DNA from: Glossina fuscipes
Lineage: Eukaryota > Arthropoda > Insecta > Diptera > Glossinidae
NCBI RefSeq assembly: GCF_014805625.2
Contig: NW_023998414.1
Span: 40,497,794-40,561,793 of the forward strand
Direction of reading: 5' to 3'
Length of the DNA: 64,000 nucleotides
The notes below the pieces were generated by a model, which was given only the letters and a program-made list of their open reading frames with translations, made no database searches and had not been told where the DNA came from. Positions 48,571 through 61,273 of this stretch are shown one piece after another (position 1 is the first letter of the stretch; every line of letters begins with the position of its first letter). The position numbers and the translations under genes are program-made.

Positions 48571-50434
48571 TACATGAAATGGCGAAATGGAGTTTCTAAT
48601 CAGTTTTGCGACAATTGTCTTCTTGTCTTGGTATTATTGGTATTATTTCTTGTTTTCGTAACTGTAAAATCCGTTAAATTAAACAAAATAATGCTCCAGC
48701 GTACTTGATGGGCAAACAAATTTTGTTCGCTCGCTCAAGCTGAGCAAAAGGCGATCGATCAATTAGTTTTGTTACGGAGAGAGAAGAGGCTATGCGAGTT
48801 CTATTCCACAATAAGATATTTATATATAGATTTAAGTATAAAAAGCTGAACTCACTTGCTGCACGCAGTGTATTGTCGCACCAAACATCGATAGAAGTCT
48901 ATTTATTGTAACTGATGACGAAGGAGCGATTTGACTTATCGATTAACAAAAACTTCTTATAACGGGTAAATGAAAGTTGAACTCTATGGGAAGATATCAG
49001 TAGAGGATCGTAACAGTTGCTTCGCCACAGTTAACAACATCACGTTGAACTTTAGTTGAAGAAGCATTTTTTTACGTGTCCTATGGTATATAAAGGTTAA
49101 ACGGTTTCAACGCAATACTTTAAAATTTTATTTGTTTTTAATTCATTTTTGAAATAACAGCACATATGCTGCATAAAAGTCAGTAGGCATATGCACGGTT
49201 TGTATCGGGTTAGTTAACATGAAGCCAGTTTTTTTTTTTTTTTTTTTTCTTATTATTCTTCTCTTCTCGTTGTGTGGGTATGATGACCGTCATTTATTTA
49301 AAGCTAGTATGCACTACTGTTGCCTGTCCGCTGCCAGGCTATGTACGTACGGTTTACATAATCATTGTGTATTCTCTCTATTGATGTGATATGCTTATCC
49401 GTGTGGCTTGCTGAACCAATGCCAGAATATGTTACAACATTTGCGTGGGAAGATTTAGTTTTTACTAAAGGGAACGTAAAGTTCCTGGCTTGCATTTTTT
49501 TGGCTTATATTTTTTTTTTTTTTTTTTTTTGGTTTGCAAGTGCGAAACAATATTTTGTGCTTTTTGAATTTTAGCCAAACGTTGCTTACAAATGAAACCA
49601 CACGCAGAACCATATACATAAAACATACGTTTATTTCTATCGTTCCCCATTTCCCTATTCTTCTATTTTTGTATACGCTAAACATGCATTCCTTTGTTTC
49701 CATGCATTTTACAATTGATGCCACGTAAAGGGTGGCGTGCTTTTACATATTTGACTGTTGGCTGATGCCACCCAAAAGAAAAACCAAGAAAAAAAAGCAA
49801 GAAAAACGTAAAACCAACTGAGGTGCGTATGGATGTCATTTATATATATGTGCGAGCGTACATAGATGTTTGTCGAGTACATCATGTTTCATATTGTTCG
49901 ACCGGCTTTTTGGCCATTGGTTTAGTTTATACACATTTGACTTACTTGAATGCGAATGTGGTGAAGTGGTTGCTGTTTCCCAACAACAGCATTTTATTGC
50001 TCTCTGTTGTTTCTGTTGTTTCTGTTACAATAGCCCGGTTGTTTTTCTTCTTGCGAAAGGTTTATTTTACTATTCTAGCGTTTAATAAAAATCGAATTTG
50101 AATTTGAAAGCGAAATTTTAACGCTGACGTTCATGCAGACGCTCCCATTGAAATGCAATATAACCGAGCTCTTTCAAAAGTAAACCGAAAATAAAATGCG
50201 CGAAAAAAAGCAAATCACACAGACTTGCGGAGCAAAAAAATATATGCATACGTATGTACATAAATTGATGCAAGTATGCATGCGTTCATCGTTGTACGTA
50301 AGCTTACATGTGGATCATGTCTTTCGACATAGAGTACCAGTTGGAATTTGCGTCCGCTGTTTGATTACAAAAACTTAGTTGAATTTTTAGTCTGTTTCCA
50401 TGAAGCTATAGGGCTTTTACTCTTATATACGTCG
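48571..50434. other. Non-coding; poly(T) at 49229-49248 and 49510-49530
   Basis: Frames at 49304-49728 overlap on both strands around the T tract. The two plus frames at 49823-50101 overlap each other. None is recognised. Confidence 0.4.
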
Positions 50435-50790
50435 CCGGAGCGTGAAAGTGTATTCATGTTGTCAAAACGTTTGCACAGCACAAACGGAAATTTCGCACAT
50501 TTACAATAAGGTTTATATACACTTGATCACTGTCTGTCCATCTGTCCGTATGCTCTCATAGTTGCGAAACTCAAAATATCGGTTTCAGCTGAAACTTTTT
50601 TGCATATTCTACGGATGACTCTGCACTAATTGTACAAAAATGAAAAAAATCGACTACGGCCACCCTACGTGTTACGTTTGCAACATCTAAAAGGTAGCTT
50701 GAGAATCGATGAAGGCATGTCTGTCCGTGCGTCCGTCTTTCAAGTCTGGAAAATCGGATTGACATTGAAGATAGGTCAAGTTTGTTAAAT
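50435..50790 (+). mobile_element. mini-me/INE-1-like element, double GTCY
   Basis: The head 'gaaagtgtattcatgttgtc' plus 'aaaacgtttgcacagcac' matches the 24.37 and 27.13 kb copies. A first GTCY tract is at 50530-50552 ('ctgtctgtccatctgtccgt') and a second at 50717-50740 ('catgtctgtccgtgcgtcc'), about 185 bases apart. Two GTCY tracts suggest two overlapping or tandem copies, or one element with a duplicated middle. The minus frame 50571-50765 is a by-product. Confidence 0.65.
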
Positions 50791-53700
50791 AATGCGATTG
50801 CAGTATAATGTAAAGTCGCACCACCTTCGCGCGCAATGCAACAGACGCAAAAGTGTAAAAAGTATCAAAATTTGATGTTTTGTGTTTTTTTTTTATTTTT
50901 TTGCTTTTTTCGTTCTAAATAAATCTGGAGAGGATAAGAGATTCGGCCACAACTGAATATAATTTTCTTACGTTTTGTTTGTTTATTTTCTTTTATATTT
51001 GAATTTTTCTTCAAATTTTTTTTAAAGCAAATTAGTGATGGCTTTTCGGCGGTTGACCATATTGTGGTTACCAATTGTTCAGTTGTTTGCCGTTTTCGCT
51101 TATTTATTTTTTAGTTCGCCCTTTTTTTTTTTTTTTTAAATTCGTGTACTTTTTTTTATGGACATTGCATGATTTTAATCTGCCTTCTTTATGGAGAAAA
51201 TAAAAAAAAAAAAAAAAAGAAAATTTGTTTTTCATTGAATATATCGTCGATTGGAAACCATAATACATATAATATAATATCAGCTTTCATTGGAATACAA
51301 TAAAAATGTATTAATAAAATAAATATTTGATTATGTTTAAAGTAATTTAAAAAACGGACATAATGTATTCACCATGAAACGAATGATGCTTACTTTATGC
51401 CTAGAGCAACTGTATGGGAAATGGTTCAGTAGACCGATTGTTTATGTATATGTTATAATATATGAACAAGGTTTGTCTTCCGCTAGCTAAATTCATTTAA
51501 ATTTATATCTATATTTTTTTTCAATTTTATCTGCCATTTGTCACGGGTTTCCATAGATAGTTGATAGCATGATATGTATAAATTACGAGCATAGCCGTGC
51601 ATAGCAAAGGGGTAGATATGAAAGTTGGTAGTCTAACGAAACAATGTACCAAAGACACAAATGATCACCGCATACACCTGCAAGACTATAGCCCTGATGA
51701 ACAGATCAAGGAAAATGATATGTAGAAGAGTGTCGGTAGAGCCCCTCATAAGCTTTAGCCTTTCGAGAGATAGGTACGTTTAAACGAGTTAATCAATTTG
51801 AATCCAGTCTAGTGCAGTTTACGTATAAGAAGATTCTTCGTAAACGATTTCCAAAATTCTCAAAGTTGAAGACGTTAATGAAGCCTTGCTTTCTCAATAC
51901 CTATGTCTAGCAAGCGTCACATCAGTAAAGTTACAAAAATACTGCGATTTTATTCCTCTTTCTTTTGTATACGTAAATTGATTCGATAGCGACTTACGAG
52001 TCAAATACTACTACACTTAATTGTCTGTATATAAAAGTTTCATTGACACGAGTTAAAGAGAAAAATAACTCCATTTTTATACGAATTAATTTGCTTTAAT
52101 ACGATTTTCAATATCCGATGAATTCCTTTTTTTTGCTGTTTCCACGAACCTTTTCATTCTCACTCCGCACAAATATGCATTGGAACTTTGTGTTATATTC
52201 TTCACAATTTAATTAGATTATGTCGATTTCATGCGTATATTATTAGTAGAGTTCCCGAATTATGTATTTGACTAAAGACGAAGTGCATTTTGTACGCACA
52301 AAATAGTTTGGTTTCCCAAAGGATAATTTATTTTTTATAATATATTTAGCGAATTAAATGGTGTAAGCATGAGATAAATTTTTAAGTGAACTCTAGCAAG
52401 AATTTCTTAATATTGTTTATTGTGGTTTTCGAAATGCACCTGAGCTTATGTATGTTCATCTGTCCGTTGAAATCTAGTCCTGAATACGCTCATACTTTCA
52501 TGTTAATGTAATTGCAGCCACGATTTATTAAATTACTATATATTAATACAAAATTATTGTGGAAGCAAAAAAATCTAACATGTACCTTGATTTATATCTG
52601 CCCAAAAAGGAAAAAAAAATAAGCAAATTGTTTACACATTTGATTAGGAAAAGCGTAAGTTGTTTTTTCTAAATTAAACAAACAAAATGTACAAAAACAA
52701 AAAAAGTAATCTCAGCCGTGACCGGTTCATTTACACCCTTCAAATCCTCACCAAGTTTTAATGAAAAAAAATAAAAATTTCAAAATCGATATATTTTTTT
52801 CGCGGAAGAAGAGATTTTTAGCTCATCATATCCGTTATGTAAATTTTCGATGTCTGTTGAATTAGAAAACCGTATTAAAATAAATCGCATAATGATTTGC
52901 TCATGAATATTTTGCAAATATACTATATACAAAAAAAATGTATACGTGCATCATAATAAACTTCGCTTAGAACGACTTTTAATTCCCTTAAATCAATTTG
53001 GGCATGTCCTTACCCAGTAGCCTGAGATAACTAAATTCAAATTCAACAAAAAAAGAAAAGAAAAGAAAAGTTATTCACATATATATATATATATATTCTT
53101 GGCACCAATGTACGGACGAACGTATTTATCCGTATTTTTGCCACTATAAATAATAATTGGCCCGCCCACAAACGTTTATACAATTAGTATGCAAATGCAA
53201 ATCTTGCCGATGGACGAACCAACAATCACACTTTTCATGTAATTACGTTTAATGCATATTTGAATGGCATTAGCAGAACAAAACAACTAACACATTTGCA
53301 ATAATTAAAAGATGATAGATATAAATAAATATCAACAGCAGTATATTTTATGTGAAACGCGATTGCAAACTGCCTTTGAAATAAAGTTTAAATAAAATTT
53401 AATGTTAAGCATATGTTACGATCTCTCAGGCATACGTTTTTATTTAATTAATTGAAATGTATTTGTAAAGAAGCGAAAGTGCGAACTGCGAAGCGATTGA
53501 AAACTCACTTATTATTATTACTACTACTATTATCTATAGCAGTTACTTGTTCTATACATTTACTTACCTTCCCTTGGTCGTTGTCTCCCCATTCAAAAGA
53601 GACCCTATATGTCGATGTACTTTCTCCGTGTTTACCTCTCGTTTTGAAAATATTTTCAACAACATATTGCTTATCAAGATGTTTGGAAAAAAGACGAGGC

Positions 53701-53999
53701 GAAAAAAATACTTCTATTTGTTTTATATAAGAGTTAGGCGTGTTTACTTCCACCGTTAAGAACACTGGTGCCTAACTTGCAGGGCAAGACACACAAATTG
53801 CTTGAAATAACTTTACTAAAATTTCATAAATTCATTCGTAGGCACAACATTCGCGTAACGAATACGTCCTCTTCCAGTACGGGACAGAAAAAGTTCAATA
53901 CTACGAAAATATTAACTTTTTTGATCGCCAAGCGTTCGTAGTGAGACGCTTTCATAAATTCATACGGACGATACAGCGATTCTTCACTTTGCTCACAAA
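50791..53999. other. Non-coding stretch; A/T tracts
   Basis: T tracts at 50885-50902 and 51121-51138, an A tract at 51202-51218, (AAAAG)n at 53053-53069 and (AT)n at 53079-53096. Frames at 53452-53765 overlap on both strands. No gene recognised. Confidence 0.4.
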
Positions 54000-54550
54000 T
54001 GTCATGTGTTCTTCTTACACAATTTCTGTCGTGACATATTGGAGGGTCTTTCAGTCCCAGGGTTAGCTTTAGCGCAACTTTTAGACACAGGTGTCCCTTG
54101 CCTTTTTCCTCGTGCAATAGTTTCTATCGTGATGGGAGCTACTGACATCTTCTGCTCCAGAAGAGCTAGTTTAATGGTTTTTCGATTAAAAACAATCCAT
54201 GAGATAACAACAGATGCATTCAAGAATCGAAAAGCAATGAGGATGGCATACACCCTCCACAAATTTACCATGTTCTTCAGGAAAGAAGAATCAATGGCAA
54301 GATATATATGTTTCTATAGTTATCCTGAGCTTGTACATCCGCATAAGTTGAAATGCCTGATGACTGATATTATTGTGTTGCCACCCTAGAAGTGTAACAA
54401 TACCAGAGATACCGGTCTGCGGTCAATATATGTTGCCAAGTGCTTGAAGAGATTAAGTGTGCGTAATAAGTTGTTATATAACAGTTTGCTATGCCGCAAA
54501 AGCATAAGGCCATCCGTATTGCGATTCCGAAAGCACGCGGAATTAAGACA
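54000..54550 (-). pseudogene. piggyBac-like transposase relic
   Basis: On the minus strand, 'IPRAFGIAIRMALCFCGIAN' (about 54543-54484) resembles the P-x-K-P-x-K-x-G-I-K-x-x-x-L-C block before the second catalytic Asp region of piggyBac-family transposases. Further on, 'VNLWRVYAILIAFRFLNASV' and 'VISWIVFNRKTIKLALLEQK' (54268-54149) match the W...x-x-x-F-x-x-L-D-x-x-x-V-N-S-W-x-L-Y...L-L-E-F-K segment near the family C-terminus. A Lys/Arg/Pro-rich stretch follows, as in the family. Stops and frameshifts lie between the parts (about 54272-54370). I see no C-terminal Cys-rich finger and no terminal repeats. The plus-strand frame 54006-54389 (127 codons) is antisense. Recognition is by eye only. 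Confidence 0.5.
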
Positions 54551-54989
54551 CACTTCTGATTGAAATTTGAAACATATATTTTTTTCTTTTTATTAGAATG
54601 TTTCGAGCTACATACAAGCACAATGCAGACATAATTGTGCATCGTACAGAAATTTTTAAAACTTATTTGGAAATCAATGAACCCACGCTGACGTTCTGTG
54701 CATATGAGTCTAAGCTCAAAATAGGTTAAATGCCCTGGTAAATAGCATGTGCGAAGGCAACGTCATCATCATGTTTGGATATGGAAAATTGGCATTGCGG
54801 TTACACCCGTTGCATAACGCTGCAGAAACATGGCATTTGGCAAAAATTTGATTATTTCGACTTGAACGATACGTGACTTCAACAAAAGCGTGTAACATGC
54901 CGCACTTTTCGTGACAAAATTAATTTATCGGGAAAAAAATTCCATGATAGTGGAGTTCCTAAAAATGCCTATGTGGGCTTGCCACAAAG
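54551..54989. other. Non-coding; possible upstream part of the piggyBac-like relic
   Basis: The minus frame 54716-54898 has no recognised motif. Confidence 0.3.
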
Positions 54990-55110
54990 ATCTTTCTAAA
55001 CTATGACCAAAGAAAACTCCACAGCACTTGAGATTTGAATCCTCGAACACAGACTTGGGAATCGCGATTCTTACCTATGTGACTGCTCATGCTCATTACG
55101 GCCATTCGCG
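54990..55110 (-). mobile_element. tRNA-like SINE, copy 3
   Basis: The minus strand reads 'gagcatgagcagtcacatag', 'gtaagaatcgcgattcccaa', 'gtctgtgttcgaggattcaa', then 'atctcaagtgctgtggagtt' and 'ttctttggtcatag'. It agrees with copies 1 and 2 in the same order. The B-box-like string is 'ggattcaaatct'. The copy seems to end shortly after the 'ttggtcatag' block. Confidence 0.6.
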
Positions 55111-57599
55111 TACTCCAACCCTCAGTGACGTGATTCACCAAGGTTACCCGAGTTGTTGGTGAAATAGGAGCAGATTTACGTGGAAAAGCTGTCAATTTTG
55201 GTGTCCAGAGCCGTCCATTCACGTGAAATTATTTATAAATAAAAATCACATAAACCAATATTCAACATGTAAGAAGAAATTCATCGTTATCACTAGAAGT
55301 TAAAAAAAAAAAAAAAAGAAAACAAGTTCGAATTTTATATCCGGCTGCGGCCGAAAAAAGGGATAATTTAGTCAATTGCAACTCGGTGTAAGCAAATAAA
55401 TAGTAGAGCGTTTTGTACAGTGAATGCGGAAAATTTCAACAATTTGTGAGTAGTGAGCAGAAACCCAGAACTTTTTGTTTAACAAAACGGAGTTGAGTTG
55501 AGTTGAGTTCACGCTTCACGGCCGGTTCGTGCTCCAATCAATTTGGCCCTTTTTCAATACCAAGCTGCGGGCAAAAACTTCTCATGTTTCGCATAGATTC
55601 AAAGTCGACCAGGAGAGTGTCAACAACCAACATATAACCAAGAAGAACGCACATGGCTTAATCAATTCAAAATTCAGAATATTATGTTGATCAGTGGTGT
55701 ATACGCTCGAAAGAATCTCTCAAGCTGCCTTTTTGTTGCAAACGTTATGACAAGCTAAGTATACCCTCCATCGTTCAGTGACGATTATAAAAACGATAAG
55801 AATATGTTATCTGGTTCGCACGCTTCTCACTTCGTATTAATGATCAAAACTACCATAGTTTAAATGCGAAAACTTATTTTACAAATATTATGTACATATA
55901 CTATGTATATGTATTTAATTTGTAGGATATCACTAGAATGAATCAAGTACAAGTTTATCTTATTTATTTTATTTAATATTAGTTGATTTAATCTCAATGT
56001 ATAAACATAAAGATTTTACAGTTTTTTCTTTTTTCTTTTCTCGATTTAGTTCTCTACTTCTTTAATGTGAAGTAATCCTCTTAGAAATCGAGAGAAGAAA
56101 CTTTCACAAATTTGTTTTTTTCTTCAATTTAAAAAAAAAAAAAAAATTTTTTTTTTTTATTTTCAATATTGTTTTTTTTTTTGTTCGTATAACCTCAAAA
56201 AGTTGTTGGTGGAAAAGAGCTCAGAAAGTATATTTTATGCTTAACCACTTTGTTCAGGGAAAAGTTGTTTGAAAACTTTTCGATTTCTTGTAAATTAACA
56301 CTTGACCGATTGCGGGGCAAGTAATAAAACCACTTGAAAAATTTTTCCATTTCAATGAATGAAAGTTAATAAAATATATGTGCATGCATAGCAGCATATA
56401 AAGAAGGTGTAGTGCTCACTTGCAACGCATCATAGCTGATTGGGGCAAACGAAGTTGAAAACTAAAAAGAGAAATAGAAAAAGGATTTTAGAATATTAAG
56501 AAATGATTTTGTAATCAATGAAAAATTTCAATTTCAATAATTAATAATTGTAATTAAAATGAAATCATCTCCTGAACTGAACGAAAGACTTAAGAGGTAA
56601 AAGATTCATTCTTACATAAAACTTTCACTGCAGGGGGAAAGGAAGAAGATAACTTGAAATGTTCGCAATCTCTAATTTTACTTTTAATTTAAAAAATCTA
56701 CCATTGTTGGTAGAACATTAACATTCGTTTTTGTTCATTTGTTCATTTGTTCATTTGTTCATACATCATTCTTTTATCGTTGTGTTTTCTTCTTTTTCTT
56801 TTTTTTTTTTTCATTTAAAATGGCATTCTCCAAACAACTTGGATCGTTTGAATGCTTTTTGATTTTAACGGGAATTTCGTGAACTATGAATCGTACCGAG
56901 GCCAAATAACGATTGAATCATTGATTTTCGATGATTCGATGTTCAGGATTACAATTCGATTGAAGTGGACCTTTCCATTTACATTGCATTAAATACATTA
57001 TGTCCGTTTATTCGAAATACTATTTTATAAATTCCAAGTAATTGCCTCTCGAGTATTCATTACTTTTTAAACCTTTTAAACGTTCGGAAAGCACCAAAAA
57101 AAAAAAAAAAAATAGATCGTAGCGGCCCGTTTTTAGAGCAAATAGCAAAATTGGTTTTGGAATGGCCATCGATCTGTAGGTAACAACCCACTCTGATAAA
57201 CTGAATGTTCCAACAACCATTTCATAATCTCGTTAACAACCAACGAAACACTCAACGTTTTTCTTCTTTTCTCTCTGGCCATCTTGTTAGGTCTAACTGG
57301 GGAAGCCATAACTTAATTAACTTTTAACTTGTAACTAATGATTGTTTATAAATGTACAGGTTACTTCTTTATTGCAGATAAACATTCAATGCCAACATTG
57401 TCGACATATTAAACGCCAATCTCCAATCAGCCTGATCACATATTGTGCAATTGTACGTTAAAAACTTACTTCAAGAACGAATATAAGACTTTAATAAGGC
57501 CGAGCCAAGCAAGGCTGAAAAATTTATCTTTGAAATAGATTCAGTTAATATTTGATGCACGTCACAACTAGTCCACCTCTTAATATTTGTTCCTACCGG
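55111..57599. other. Non-coding; simple repeats
   Basis: It holds A tracts (55301-55316, 57095-57112), (GAGTT)3 at 55493-55508, an A-then-T palindromic run at 56131-56159, and four 8-base units of 'gttcattt' at 56733-56761. No gene recognised. Confidence 0.45.
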
Positions 57600-57690
57600 T
57601 CGAGAGAGACGCAGAGTTTGAAGGAATAAACACTGGACGGACAGACAGACAAACCTAGATCGCTTCACAAAGTGACTTACGCACTTGATT
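57600..57690 (-). mobile_element. mini-me/INE-1-like GTCY fragment, reverse
   Basis: 'ggacggacagacagacaaac' plus 'ctagatcgcttcacaaagtg' parallels 20469-20505 ('ggacagatggacagacaagc', 'ttgggccgattcagaaagcg'). It lies about 40 bases from an oppositely oriented fragment. Confidence 0.5.
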
Positions 57691-57729
57691 TAATGACTGC
57701 GATATTAATTTCTGAATGGTTCGAAACTT

Positions 57730-57890
57730 TTATGCCCGTCTCTCCGTCTTATTTTCTCATGTTCAATACACTGATCGCAAGTATCGCGATATATTTTGGT
57801 GAAACTTGGTTAATCGATATGTCTTGGTCCAAGGACGAACGTTACTGAATATGATTCGGATCGGATCGTTTCTCGATCATTCTTTAAATG
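57730..57890 (+). mobile_element. mini-me/INE-1-like GTCY and tail, forward
   Basis: A weak GTCY tract 'gcccgtctctccgtctta' (57734-57751) is followed by a body and the tail 'tggtccaaggacgaacgtta' plus 'ctgaatatgattcggatcgg'. The tail matches 27363-27410 closely. Confidence 0.6.
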
Positions 57891-57993
57891 ACATTTTATT
57901 TTGAAAAATCATTATATTGCATAATAACTGAATTAAACGAACTCAGATATTAATGGTGGACCGTGTCGCGCTATATAACGTATTTAATTGTTA

Positions 57994-58024
<31 letters not shown>

Positions 58025-58683
58025 GAGAAATAAAATCCTCAAATATACAAAAATATATAAAACAGAACGCCTCAACAACTTACTTCATAGTGCACTTAAA
58101 TACAATTCTCTTTTATTTCTGCTAATAACATATATTTGTATGAAATGTGCAAACAAAAAAAATAAATGAACTTAAAAATTTGTGTCAAAACTTATTACAA
58201 CAAACTATCAGATGTATTGACAACATCTGCAATTGTTATGTCATTTCTTCGTTTATTAGCAGATGTTTTTCATTCATTCTTGCTTAGCGATATTTTTTGA
58301 CACACTCTTCAAAACTTTATTAAAAATAATTTTATTTTCAGTAAATTTTATTGACACATAATACTGGGACACTGTTTTCATTGTAACGTGTCACATATAT
58401 ATCAACTAATACACATAACGACTCTATGAAAGCATATGGTACTATTTATAAAGTGTCATATAAATACGATGTTTAAATGAATACAAATTGTACTCAGCTG
58501 AACTTCGTCGTGTAGTCTTAAAAATTTGAAAATAATTTAAAATCAATTAATTTTAGGAAAAGAGAAAAAAAAATTCAAATAAACAAAGAAATAAAGGGAC
58601 GGATCTTGTAATATTTCTTCACCCCTTTACACCACCTTTCAAAACACGTACGATATTTAAATGCATTACAGAGCGAATTGTCG
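57891..58683. other. Non-coding; (AT)n at 57996-58021
   Basis: AT-rich, nothing else recognised. Confidence 0.45.
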
Positions 58684-58812
58684 CTATTTCTTTGGTAAAA
58701 TTGCAGTCTGCATAGTAAGGGGCACCAAGAGAGCCACGGCCGAGTTCTCGTACATCGCCTCATGTTCATTAAAGAGTCCGGCAATTTCCGGCTCACCAAG
58801 ACTGCCACGAGG
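58684..58812 (-). other. Short open frame with protein-like composition
   Basis: On the minus strand a stop-to-stop frame of 42 codons contains 'GEPEIAGLFNEHEAMYENSA' and 'VALLVPLTMQTAILPKK'. Its composition is not repeat-driven and it is followed by stops. There is no start codon in context and no recognised family. A plus-strand frame (58661-58864) also covers it. It may be a remnant of a coding element, or chance. Confidence 0.2.
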
Positions 58813-58822
58813 TCATACCGGA

Positions 58823-59070
58823 GGCATGGCTCATATCAATTCCCTTCGCCTCTTTATTACTTAATTGTATGTTATTTTGCCGAAAACAAAATGACAGCTT
58901 AAACCGAACTGGCAGTAGATACCATTACTTTAATCGAACATACGCGCCGCAGAGCGAAGGTAGGTACCAGATATTACCAACTATGTACCTGATCATGCCA
59001 AAAGCATGGCTCATATCATTTCCCTCTGTATTACCAAATCGGATGTTATTATGCCAAAATCGTTATTATA
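58823..59070. repeat. Short direct duplication, spacing about 180 bases
   Basis: 'gcatggctcatatcaattcc' (58824-58843) recurs as 'gcatggctcatatcatttcc' (59004-59023). Both are followed by 'ct..t.tattac', then 'atgttatt.tgcc.aaa'. About 60 bases correspond with a few differences, suggesting an old tandem duplication. Confidence 0.7.
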
Positions 59071-60713
59071 GAACTTACATGATTTCTTAATTATGCATCT
59101 CTTAGGCAATAGTCTCGATGCCTTTAAAGGGTAACCTCGTTCGTTGCAACAGCTTAAGAAAAATAAGTTTCTTGACAATTTTTGTTTTTGTTGGATGGAT
59201 GGGAGGGTAGCAGAATAAGCATTTTAAGGAGGAGAAAAATGAATTCTCCAGAGACTTCCTTGGTTTAAGGAGCCTTGTAGGAAAAGCGGGACAACTGGAC
59301 CAAATTTGAATTAAGCCAAAAAAAAAAGAAGAAAATCACTACTAATCTACATTCAAATATCAACAAAAACTCGTAGCATTGGTTAAAAGTAAGGATCGTT
59401 GTGCGATAAGCGTGCGTTTGGGAGGAAGGAGTTCAGTTTTTGAAGAAGAGATGAAAGGCACTGTGTTATTTTTGAAAAAAGGTTAAAATTAAGTTTTCAA
59501 ACAAATCGTACGTGTCTCTGTGAAGAATGTTGTGTTAAAGACATTGCAAAAAAATTCGAATGAAAAAACTGAAAATTGTTTGAGTTGTCTTGCTTGACGT
59601 TTCCAAAAATCACGTTTCAAGAAAAACGCGTTTAAAGTTTTTCCATGTGCTATAGACGTGTTTTTTGTAAAAAAAAAAAAAAAAAAAAAAAATGTTCTAA
59701 GTTTTCCATTAGTCTGTAATCCCAGGACGATAAAACTTCCCGTCCAAGTTGAAATATTCCTCCACCGATTTTTTGCTAAAACGTGCCTCTTTTGCGGCAT
59801 CTCTCAAAGGCGGAATTGCACGTTTTACACTCTACGTTTTGCGGAAAGGCAGAGATAACAGCAGGAAAGTGCACAATTCGACAAGCGAATACATAATCAA
59901 CACAACCAAACTTTTAATTTTCTGACAGAAGCTCTGCAAGCTTTTGCATCGCTCGCAGGCTCACGTCTCCTCATAGATTGTCTTCATAATGCTACAATGA
60001 CATACTTTTGTTTGGGTTTTATTCTCAAATGCACATGAACAGTTGCCACAGACATTTTTTTAGCGTATTAGCGAAGCCAGAAATCAACAGATGAAACCTT
60101 AAGCTGTAACTTTCCAGCTGATGCTTATAGTGCGCGTAGTACGCAAGAAGTCTCTTCCGGAAAAGGTCGCAATTTCTTTCCCAATTATTAGCGAAGATTT
60201 ATACCATCTAAAAATGTGCAGTGGTCTTAGTTACTTGTTACGATTACGTAATGTTGAATGTAAAAAATATACAATTTAAATCATCGAGATATTAATTCTC
60301 TGAGCAGTTCAATAATTAACTAACTCATTGACTACGTTAAGGCTTAAGTTTGTGGAAACGATACATATGTTTAAGATATATATTTATATATATATATAGA
60401 TCTAATAAGAAGCAGAAGAGAAGCATTATACAAAAGCGCACATCTACTATTATTTTCTTTACAGAATATTTTCCAATAAATTACAGTTATTGTCCTAATT
60501 AAAGGACATATTGTATAGTCAGCAGTCGAGAAGCAATATTTTGTACAAAGACTATACTATTATCCTTATTGCTGCCATTATTGCTTCACTTTATACCTAA
60601 CAATAGATTGTTGTACAAATAAAAGCAACAGCTGTACATCATACCCGCCTTGCTAACGTAAACAAGGACCAAAATATTGTCTGAATGTTATTTAACGTAC
60701 AGTTAGACACAAC
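59071..60713. other. Non-coding; poly(A) at 59670-59691
   Basis: The frames 59489-59800 (-) and 59658-59858 (+) cross the A tract and are artefacts. A TA run lies near 60380-60398. Nothing else recognised. Confidence 0.45.
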
Positions 60714-60723
60714 GAGAGATAGA

Positions 60724-60766
<43 letters not shown>
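60714..60766. repeat. Compound (GATA)n(GA)n microsatellite
   Basis: GATA units pass into about 16 GA units. Confidence 0.9.
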
Positions 60767-60769
<3 letters not shown>

Positions 60770-61244
60770 CAACAAACGATGGTCCAGTAAATGGGGGAAA
60801 TTGAAGGTATGTTATGCTTTTACAAAAGTAAGTAAATATCGTACAAAAACAAAAAAAAAAAATACGAAGTGAAAAAATAGTTTTGCTTATTTTGTCGAGC
60901 ACTTTCAGTCATCTAATATAAATATGGACTAAAATTTATTGCATAGTCTGTCGTAAATAAGCACGTAAAACCGCACTCTCTATAACATTAGAGACAACAA
61001 TGAGTTGAAAGATAAACAAAAGAAACTGAAAGTCTATAATGGTCGGAACAATCCGAAAAACATTAAAATTGTTTTGGCTAATGGGTAATAAAGCTGCGGA
61101 TCGCTTTTAGTTTATAGTGAAAATTTTTACATAACCAAATGTTATCGCTATCATAAAACTCGTAGCATACAAAGGTTTGATGCTTTTGTGTGACTGCGAA
61201 AACTGTGAAAGTTATTGCTCAATAAGCTTTAAGTGAAAACTTAT

Positions 61245-61273
61245 GCCGGTTTGTTTGTTTGTTTGTTTGTTTG
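61245..61273. repeat. (GTTT)n microsatellite
   Basis: About seven units; it encodes the Val-Cys-Leu-Phe start of a 97-codon plus frame (61243-61536), which is an artefact. Confidence 0.9.
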
